A DNA stretch of 8,957 nt from Alphaproteobacteria bacterium. Lineage in GTDB: Bacteria; Pseudomonadota; Alphaproteobacteria; Micropepsales; Micropepsaceae. The translations under genes and the position numbers were made by a program. Under the pieces are notes generated by a model, which ran no database searches, was not told where the DNA came from, and worked only from the letters and a program-made list of their open reading frames with translations. Positions 1-4,746 of the stretch are shown here, one piece after another. The stretch spans positions 1 through 8,957 of the forward strand of contig JAICVV010000058.1 in the NCBI GenBank assembly GCA_025935155.1. The letters are read 5' to 3'. Numbering within the stretch: position 1 is the stretch's first letter; the number at the start of each line of letters is the position of its first letter.

Positions 1-1
1 A

Positions 2-661
2 GAGGTGAAGCTGCAGGCCTTGAACGCGCAGGAGAACCGCCGCTTTATCAAAACGCATTTGCCGGTCGATGCGCTCGTGTTCAACCCACAAGCCAAATAC
101 ATCTACATCGCACGGGACGGACGCGACATCCTCTGGAGCCTCTACAACCATCACGCCAAGGCGAACGAGAAATGGTACGAGGCGTTGAACGGCCCCGGCC
201 TGGTTGGCGAGCCCGTGCCGCATATGGACATGGATGTGGTGCACTATTTCCGCCGCTGGCTGGAACGCAACGGTTATCCGTTCTGGCCGTTGTGGGAGAA
301 CGTGCGAAGCTGGTGGGCCGTGCGCGACCTGCCAAACGTGCTTCTTGTGCATTACGCCAATCTGAAGCGCGATCTTTTCGGCGAAATGCATCGCATCGCG
401 CGCTTTCTCGAAATCGAAATTCCGGACAGCGACTGGCCAAAGCTGGTCGAGCATTGCACGTTCGATTACATGAAAAAGCACGCGGCAAACGCGGCGCCGC
501 TGGGCGGTGCCATCTGGGAGGGCGGTGCAGACAGCTTTATCTTCAAAGGCATCAATGGCCGCTGGCGCGATCTCCTCACCAAAGAGGATGTGGAGGCGTA
601 TGAGGCGCGCGCCCTGAAGGAACTGGGGCCGGAGTGCGCCCATTGGCTCGCGACGGGGTGA
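2..661 (+). CDS. Sulfotransferase family protein, 5' end cut by the window edge
   Basis: The reading frame is open to the left edge, so the true start lies outside; the GTG at base 5 is probably internal. The 219 visible residues (numbered from base 2) carry the marks of PAPS-dependent sulfotransferases, which move a sulfuryl group from 3'-phosphoadenosine-5'-phosphosulfate to a hydroxyl or amine. RFIKTHLP (about 14-21) matches the strand after the 5'-phosphosulfate loop. YIARDGRDILWSLYNH (35-50) is the 3'-phosphate site, with Arg38 and Ser46 at the usual eight-residue spacing. FKGINGRWRDLLT near 181-193 fits the C-terminal G-x-x-G-x-W segment. Family members are usually about 280-300 residues, so some 70-80 residues are missing, including the N-terminal PKSGTTW-like loop. 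The acceptor cannot be told from sequence. A gap of about 120 bases and a change of function separate it from the next gene, so I see no operon link. Confidence 0.88.
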   Translation, partial: EVKLQALNAQENRRFIKTHLPVDALVFNPQAKYIYIARDGRDILWSLYNHHAKANEKWYEALNGPGLVGEPVPHMDMDVVHYFRRWLERNGYPFWPLWENVRSWWAVRDLPNVLLVHYANLKRDLFGEMHRIARFLEIEIPDSDWPKLVEHCTFDYMKKHAANAAPLGGAIWEGGADSFIFKGINGRWRDLLTKEDVEAYEARALKELGPECAHWLATG

Positions 662-770
662 AGCCTCTGCTGCTGGATAACGGAAAAACACATGACGGAG
701 AGCGGCCTTCAATCCGGCCATTTGGGGATGACGCCGAGCCAAGGCTGCGCTAAATAGCAGGCGCTCTCAC

Positions 771-776
771 GAGGGA
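771..776 (+). promoter_or_regulatory. Ribosome binding site GAGGGA supporting a CTG start
   Basis: GAGGGA lies 6 bases before the CTG at 783 and fits a Shine-Dalgarno sequence. It matters because the reading frame that follows has an in-frame TAG at 777-779 and no ATG, GTG or TTG until 1035, although the conserved-looking protein begins well before that. The site therefore favours initiation at CTG 783. Confidence 0.5.
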
Positions 777-782
777 TAGCCT

Positions 783-1214
783 CTGGCCACGCGCGCCATC
801 ACTTCGCGGACACGGCCTGCTAACGCTGCGCGCTGGCGGCTGCTTGTCGCCACGCTGGCGCTGATTGCCTTCGCCTTCCAGAGCTATGTCACGCAGACCC
901 ACATTCATCCGATACAGCCTTTCTCGACTGCCGCCCTAAAACCGATAGGGGCTGCCGACGCAAATTCGGCGGGGAAGAAACTCGCGGTTCAGAAAGGCGG
1001 TCCGGCAAACAAAGCACCCGCCGGAGACGATCCGGTGAAATGTCCGTTGTGCCAGGCGGTGGGATATTCCGGACACTTCGTGACCCCTTCGGCCGCTGCG
1101 GCGCTCCTTTTGCCCACCATAGCGGTTTCCGTTCTCCCCATCGCGACTGCGCTACTCGCGCCGCACGAAAACCCCTCCCACAGCTGGCGAGGCCGCGGCC
1201 CCCCGAACTCCTGA
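783..1214 (+). CDS. DUF2946-type small membrane protein, apparent CTG start
   Basis: This 143-residue frame is easily missed because it has no usual start codon. From CTG 783 it reads (M)ATRAITSRTRPANAARWR, a basic N-terminus followed by a hydrophobic segment (about 20-36), then an HxH pair (THIHP, His40 and His42), a polar linker rich in Ala, Lys and Gly (45-85), a CPLC pair (Cys87, Cys90), a second hydrophobic segment (about 98-120) and the tail WRGRGPPN just before the stop. This layout resembles the DUF2946 family of short, metal-context membrane proteins, whose biochemical role is not known to me. His and Cys pairs outside the membrane could bind a metal; that is inference. It stands 78 bases upstream of the outer-membrane gene on the same strand and probably belongs to the metal-uptake cluster. 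Translation from GTG 1035 would give only a 59-residue fragment lacking the first membrane segment and the HxH motif, so I prefer CTG 783. A start at ATC 798 is a weaker option. Confidence 0.68.
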   Translation: MATRAITSRTRPANAARWRLLVATLALIAFAFQSYVTQTHIHPIQPFSTAALKPIGAADANSAGKKLAVQKGGPANKAPAGDDPVKCPLCQAVGYSGHFVTPSAAAALLLPTIAVSVLPIATALLAPHENPSHSWRGRGPPNS

Positions 1215-1233
1215 CGAACGCATAGTTTCCGTG

Positions 1234-1263
1234 GCTCGCGTGCGTGCGTTCTACCGCGCGAGC
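1234..1263 (+). repeat. 7-bp inverted repeat in the gap before the outer-membrane gene
   Basis: GCTCGCG at 1234-1240 pairs perfectly with CGCGAGC at 1257-1263 across a 16-base loop. It lies in the 78-base gap between the DUF2946-type gene and the outer-membrane gene and ends 17 bases before the GGGGA ribosome site (1281-1285). It could form an mRNA hairpin. There is no U-run after it, so it is not a classical terminator, and in GC-rich DNA a repeat of this size can arise by chance. Confidence 0.3.
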
Positions 1264-1292
1264 GGTTTGCCCATTCGTCTGGGGACCTTCTC

Positions 1293-2753
1293 ATGAAACG
1301 ACAAATGATTTTGGCCTCATTGCTGGCCAGCTACGCGGCACTTCCGTTGAGTTCAGCATTCGCCGATGAGGCCACCGATCTTGCGGCAATCCGCAAGCAG
1401 CTCAATGCGATGCAACACGAATACGAGGCGAAGATAACAACGATCGAGACGCGCCTCGCAAAAGCAGAACGCGACGCAAAGGCCGCGCGCAGCGCGGCGC
1501 AGGCCGCAAGCAGGCATCAGGCCGTTGCCGCCGCCGCAACGCGCCCATCGGAACAGGTCGCGCAGGCCGCACCGCCGCCTGCGCCGCCACAACCCGCAGA
1601 CATTTCGGCAGAATCGGCACCCATCCCCGAGCAGTCATCCGCGCCACCACCAACGCCGCCCACTTCGCAAAACGCCTTCAATCCTGGCATCGCTGCTGTG
1701 CTGAACGGATTTCTGATGGCATCGTCGCCACGCGACACCAAGAATGCGATCATTCCGGGCTTCGCACTGGGCGACGAATCCGGCCTGCCGCCGCGGGGCT
1801 TCTCGATCGGCGAATCGGAAATCTCCTTCGCAGCCAATATCGATCCGGAGCTCGCGGGTTTTCTCGATATTTCGTTCGATGACCAGAACAATCCGGATGT
1901 CGAAGAAGCCTACATCACCACCAAGGATTTGCCGGGCGGCCTCACAGTGAAGGCGGGCCGGTTTCTTTCCGGCATCGGCTACATTAACGAGCGCCACGCG
2001 CATGACTGGTCGTTTTCCGATGCGCCGCTACCCTATCGCGCCTTCCTCAACAATCAGTATGGCGATGACGGCGTTCAAGTGCGTTGGCTCGCGCCGACCG
2101 ACATGTTCCTGGAATTCGGCGCGGAAGCGTTCCGCGGCGATGCGTACCCGGCGGCAGGCGCTGCCCACAACGGCGTCGGCACCGCGACCGGCTTCGTCCA
2201 CACCGGCGGCGACATCAATGACAGCAGCTCCTGGCTGGCGGCGCTATCCTACCTGCACAGCAGCGCCGAAGACCGCGTCACCGACGATCCGCTTTCCTCC
2301 GGTGTCGATCATTTCACCGGCAACGACGATCTCGGGATTCTGAGCCTCGTCTACAAATGGGCACCGGGCGGCAATCCCACCGTGCAGAACCTTGTGCTGT
2401 CCGGCGAAGGATTTCTCGGCCGCGAGAAAGGCATCTTCGACGATGTGCCCGTTTCGCAGGATCGCAACGGTTTCTATGTGCAGGGCGTCTACCAGTTCAT
2501 GCCGCAATGGAGCGCCGGGCTGCGCTACGCCGAAGTGAACGCTTCCGGTGTGAGTCCACTGCTTGCCGGAACCGTGCTGGACGATTTGGGGCACACCCCA
2601 CGCGCCGAGACTGCGCTGCTGGAATACGACACCAGCGAATTCGGCCGCATCCGTCTGCAGTACACGCACGACGATTCCGACGTGAAATCGAACGACGAGC
2701 TTCTGATGCAATACACCGTGATCTTTGGGCCGCACGGCGCCCACCGCTACTGA
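1293..2753 (+). CDS. Outer-membrane porin-like beta-barrel protein of a metal (probably zinc) uptake cluster
   Basis: The 486-residue product starts at ATG 1293 with GGGGA seven bases upstream. Residues 1-24 form a signal peptide (MKRQ, hydrophobic core, probable cleavage after AFA before DEATD). Residues about 25-77 are charged and Ala-rich with heptad character, a likely coiled coil. Residues about 78-126 are a Pro/Ala/Ser-rich linker. From about 127 onward, alternating polar and aromatic strands (for example FSIGESEISFAANID, GGLTVKAGRFLSGIGYIN, GFYVQGVYQF) point to an outer-membrane beta-barrel ending in aromatic Tyr486, with the tail MQYTVIFGPHGAHRY. No TonB-box or plug domain is visible, so it looks like a porin and not a TonB-dependent receptor, although relatives are sometimes annotated as the latter. 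Its stop is 13 bases before the metal-binding protein gene, with that gene's ribosome site overlapping the stop. I infer that it lets the metal, or a metal complex, cross the outer membrane. The substrate is not provable from sequence. Confidence 0.8.
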   Translation: MKRQMILASLLASYAALPLSSAFADEATDLAAIRKQLNAMQHEYEAKITTIETRLAKAERDAKAARSAAQAASRHQAVAAAATRPSEQVAQAAPPPAPPQPADISAESAPIPEQSSAPPPTPPTSQNAFNPGIAAVLNGFLMASSPRDTKNAIIPGFALGDESGLPPRGFSIGESEISFAANIDPELAGFLDISFDDQNNPDVEEAYITTKDLPGGLTVKAGRFLSGIGYINERHAHDWSFSDAPLPYRAFLNNQYGDDGVQVRWLAPTDMFLEFGAEAFRGDAYPAAGAAHNGVGTATGFVHTGGDINDSSSWLAALSYLHSSAEDRVTDDPLSSGVDHFTGNDDLGILSLVYKWAPGGNPTVQNLVLSGEGFLGREKGIFDDVPVSQDRNGFYVQGVYQFMPQWSAGLRYAEVNASGVSPLLAGTVLDDLGHTPRAETALLEYDTSEFGRIRLQYTHDDSDVKSNDELLMQYTVIFGPHGAHRY

Positions 2754-2758
2754 AGGAG
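2753..2758 (+). promoter_or_regulatory. Ribosome binding site AAGGAG overlapping the upstream stop
   Basis: AAGGAG begins on the last base of the TGA that ends the outer-membrane gene and lies 8 bases before ATG 2767. It fixes the start of the metal-binding protein at 2767, directly ahead of a proper signal peptide, and suggests tight translational coupling of the two genes. Confidence 0.8.
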
Positions 2759-2766
2759 AAACAAAC

Positions 2767-3672
2767 ATGCGAAAATTCGTGATCGGTGCCGCATTGCTCG
2801 CGGCGTTCGCAGCGACACCGGCTTACGCCAATCTCAACGTGTTCGCCTGCGAACCGGAATGGGGCGCGCTGTCGAGCGAAATCGGGGGCGACAAGGTTTC
2901 GGTTTATACCGCGACCACGGGCGCGCAGGATCCCCACCAGATTCAGGCACGGCCGAGCCTCATCGCCAAAGCGCGCACTGCCGACATTACCGTGTGCGAA
3001 GGCGCGGAACTGGAGATCGGCTGGCTGCCGATGATCATCTCGCAGGCGAACAATCCCAAAATTCAACCCGGGCAGCCCGGCTCCTTTGAAGGCACGCGCT
3101 ATGTGCATTTGCTGGAGCAACCGACAGCGCTGGATCGCGCACAGGGCGACATCCATGCCGCGGGCAATCCGCACATCCAGACCGATCCGCGCATGATGCT
3201 GACCGTATCGAAAGCGCTGGCCCAACGCTTCGCGCAGATCGATCCGGCGAACGCTTCGTATTATACGGCGCGCGAAGCAGATTTCGAAAAGCGCTTCGGC
3301 GCAGCGATCGCAAAGTGGACGGCCGAAGCGGCGCCGCTGAAAGGCACGCCAATCGCCGTGCAGCACCACGCCTGGATCTATATGGAGAACTGGCTGGGCC
3401 TGCATGAAGTGGTGCCGCTGGAGCCCAAGCCCGGTGTGCCGCCCTCCAGCGGCTATCTCGCGGAGGTGTTGCAGAAGCTGCAGCAACAGCCGGTGAAGTT
3501 CGTGATCCGCGCCGCCTATGAAGACGACCGGCCGTCCACCTTTATCAGCGAGAAGGCCGGCATTCCTGCTGTTGTGTTGCCGTTTACGGTGGGCGGCACG
3601 GAGGGCGCAAAGGACCTCTTCAGTCTCTACGAAGACACCATTCATCGCCTGCTTGGAGGCCTGAAGAAATGA
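2767..3672 (+). CDS. Zinc-type ABC transporter substrate-binding protein (ZnuA/TroA class)
   Basis: The 301-residue periplasmic protein has a Sec signal peptide (MRKFVIGAALLAAFAATPAYA, cleavage after Ala21). The mature part opens with NVFACEPEWGALSSEIGGDK, typical of cluster A-I metal-binding proteins. Likely metal ligands are His57 in the DPHQ motif, His136 in GNPHIQTDP (with His130 nearby) and His200 or His201 in QHHAWIYMENWLG. The acidic fourth ligand normally found near the C-terminus is not obvious: the corresponding stretch reads LPFTVGGTEGAKDLF, so Glu/Asp residues of YEDDRP upstream or of the tail may replace it. There is no His-rich loop of the kind seen in E. coli ZnuA. Known proteins of this family bind Zn2+ or Mn2+ and pass it to an ABC permease; three histidines favour zinc, but manganese cannot be excluded. 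The start at 2767 is chosen over an in-frame upstream start at 2725 because of the ribosome site and signal peptide. The stop overlaps the permease start by 4 bases. Confidence 0.9.
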   Translation: MRKFVIGAALLAAFAATPAYANLNVFACEPEWGALSSEIGGDKVSVYTATTGAQDPHQIQARPSLIAKARTADITVCEGAELEIGWLPMIISQANNPKIQPGQPGSFEGTRYVHLLEQPTALDRAQGDIHAAGNPHIQTDPRMMLTVSKALAQRFAQIDPANASYYTAREADFEKRFGAAIAKWTAEAAPLKGTPIAVQHHAWIYMENWLGLHEVVPLEPKPGVPPSSGYLAEVLQKLQQQPVKFVIRAAYEDDRPSTFISEKAGIPAVVLPFTVGGTEGAKDLFSLYEDTIHRLLGGLKK

Positions 3673-4451
3673 GTCTGGGCAATATCGAAATCGGCATTCT
3701 GATTCCGGCGTTTCTTGCCGGGCTGCTGGTATTGGCGACGCACGTGCCGCTTGGCCAGCAGGTGCTGAACCGTGGCATCGTGTTCATCGATCTCGCCATC
3801 GCGCAGGTGGCTGGGCTGGGCGTCACAGCAGCGGATGCGCTGGGCTTCGCTCCGCAAGGCTGGCGCGTGCAGGCAGCCGCGGTGATCGCTGCGCTGGCAG
3901 GCGCGCTGGTGCTCACCTGGACCGAAAAGAAATGGCCGGAAGTGCAGGAAGCACTGATCGGCGTGCTGTTTGTGGTGGCGGCTTGCGTGGAGTTGCTCAT
4001 CCTCGCCAACAATCCGCACGGTGGCGAACATCTGAAGGATTTGCTGGTCGGACAAATCCTGTGGGTCTCGCCCATGAGCCTGATCCCGGTGGCCATCCTG
4101 TATGTGGTGCTGCTCGCACTGTGGTTCACCATGCGCGCGCGGCTGGGGCAGATTGGTTTCTATGTGCTGTTCGCGCTGGTGGTAACGCAATCGGTGCAGC
4201 TGGTTGGCGTCTATCTTGTCTTCGCCAGTCTGATTATCCCAGCACTTGCGGCGCGGCGATTCCCTGAACGCATGCGTCTGGCGGTGGGTTATGGTACCGG
4301 AATCGCCGGATATGTTCTGGGCCTGATCGCTTCCGCGCTGTACGATTGGCCCACCGGTGCCGTGATTGTGGTGGCGTTGCTAATTGTCTTCATCGCGGCC
4401 GTTGCGTTTGCGCGCCCTCTATCCCGGCAAACAGAAGCCGGCGCCGGATAA
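3669..4451 (+). CDS. Metal ABC transporter permease, ABC-3 (ZnuB-like) family
   Basis: The 260-residue inner-membrane protein has about eight hydrophobic segments (roughly 6-24, 36-55, 67-84, 93-112, 136-155, 160-192, 205-223, 227-250). The C-terminal half carries the family pattern VGVYLVFASLIIPALAARR followed by GYVLGLIASALYDWPTGA, which is diagnostic for ABC-3 permeases of zinc and manganese importers. In place of the usual SHAxLPG motif after the first segment it has GIVFIDLAIAQVAGLG (36-51), which suggests a separate subfamily. A short loop, NPHGGEHLKDLL, has His117, Glu120 and His121 that could contact metal; this is inference. The ATG overlaps the TGA of the substrate-binding gene (ATGA, 3669-3672), with GGAGG at 3655-3659 as ribosome site, so translation is coupled. 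In a functioning importer it would need an ATP-binding subunit, and none is encoded here. Confidence 0.88.
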   Translation: MSLGNIEIGILIPAFLAGLLVLATHVPLGQQVLNRGIVFIDLAIAQVAGLGVTAADALGFAPQGWRVQAAAVIAALAGALVLTWTEKKWPEVQEALIGVLFVVAACVELLILANNPHGGEHLKDLLVGQILWVSPMSLIPVAILYVVLLALWFTMRARLGQIGFYVLFALVVTQSVQLVGVYLVFASLIIPALAARRFPERMRLAVGYGTGIAGYVLGLIASALYDWPTGAVIVVALLIVFIAAVAFARPLSRQTEAGAG

Positions 4452-4524
4452 TTGAGCGGAAAAATGAATCGCGAAATCGCGCGAATCGGGCCCGTTTCAG
4501 GCAGACTCCTGGCGACAACCGAAT

Positions 4525-4543
4525 CGATGTTTTGGAAACATCG
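4525..4543. promoter_or_regulatory. Perfect 8-bp inverted repeat, possible operator or mRNA hairpin
   Basis: CGATGTTT and AAACATCG flank a 3-base centre (TGG). It lies 74 bases after the permease stop and about 200 bases before the pabBC start. The short centre and dyad symmetry fit either a site for a dimeric regulator or an mRNA stem at the end of the metal operon. No T-run follows, so it is not a standard intrinsic terminator. The sequence does not match the Zur box consensus known from alphaproteobacteria as I remember it. Function is inferred only from symmetry and location. Confidence 0.35.
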
Positions 4544-4685
4544 CGCAAGACGCACGTATCGCGATTATAGAGTCGGCTATTTTCTGAAAAAGCGCTTCGC
4601 AGGTGAAACAGTTGACCAGCCCTCGCGGGCTAGCCGAAGACATTCATGGTCATGACAGAGCTTTCAAAGTGCGCGGAATCGGAAC

Positions 4686-4712
4686 CGCTGGCTTGGGGAA
4701 TTCCGGCCAGCG
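4686..4712 (+). repeat. 7-bp inverted repeat in the likely leader of pabBC
   Basis: CGCTGGC (4686-4692) pairs with GCCAGCG (4706-4712) around a 13-base loop that itself contains the palindrome GGAATTCC. It ends 34 bases before the chosen start codon at 4747, upstream of the GGAG and AAGGA ribosome-site candidates. It may fold in the 5' leader. No known riboswitch class is recognised, and chance occurrence is quite possible. Confidence 0.25.
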
Positions 4713-4737
4713 CCGTTCAAGGCACAATTTCGGAGAT

Positions 4738-4742
4738 AAGGA
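4738..4742 (+). promoter_or_regulatory. Ribosome binding site AAGGA used to place the pabBC start
   Basis: AAGGA lies 4 bases before ATG 4747, and GGAG at 4732-4735 lies 11 bases before it, so together they give a reasonable Shine-Dalgarno region. They favour 4747 over the in-frame start at 4603, which would add 48 residues without family features. ATG 4783, with AAGG at 4771-4774, remains a possible alternative. Confidence 0.5.
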
Positions 4743-4746
4743 CAAT

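Larger units (their letters stand above)
4452..4746 (+). other. Non-coding gap between the metal cluster and pabBC
   Basis: These 295 bases hold no gene that I can support. A frame from 4452 or 4464 to 4655 has no family features and no good ribosome site. The stretch contains a CGGGCCCG palindrome (4487-4494), an inverted repeat at 4525-4543, a small hairpin AGCCC-TCGC-GGGCT (4618-4631) and a 7-bp inverted repeat at 4686-4712. A promoter for the downstream gene is expected here, but no -35/-10 pair stands out. No U-tract terminator follows the permease. Confidence 0.6.

Noticed and set aside
662..782. Search for a Zur or Fur box and promoter upstream of the metal cluster
   Set aside because: No AT-rich dyad like the Zur consensus and no properly spaced -35/-10 pair was found; TTGGGG (722-727) and TAAATA (751-756) are 23 bases apart, too far for a standard promoter.
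1561..1680. Repetitive CCG/GCC-rich stretch in the barrel gene considered as a DNA repeat
   Set aside because: It is explained by codons of the Pro/Ala-rich linker and shows no regular repeat unit.
2725..2766. An earlier in-frame start for the metal-binding protein
   Set aside because: It would overlap the barrel gene and place 14 residues before an ideal signal peptide; AAGGAG at 2753-2758 points to 2767.
2497..3645. A long open frame on the - strand opposite the barrel and metal-binding genes (382 codons)
   Set aside because: It is Arg-rich with no family features and lies wholly antisense to two well-supported genes; in GC-rich DNA such shadow frames are common.
4452..4655. A small + strand frame after the permease
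   Set aside because: It has no recognisable domain and no convincing ribosome site, and its basic composition looks like translated non-coding DNA.
4603..4746. A 48-residue N-terminal extension of the PabB-PabC protein
   Set aside because: Its sequence shows no PabB features, and good ribosome-site candidates lie before ATG 4747.
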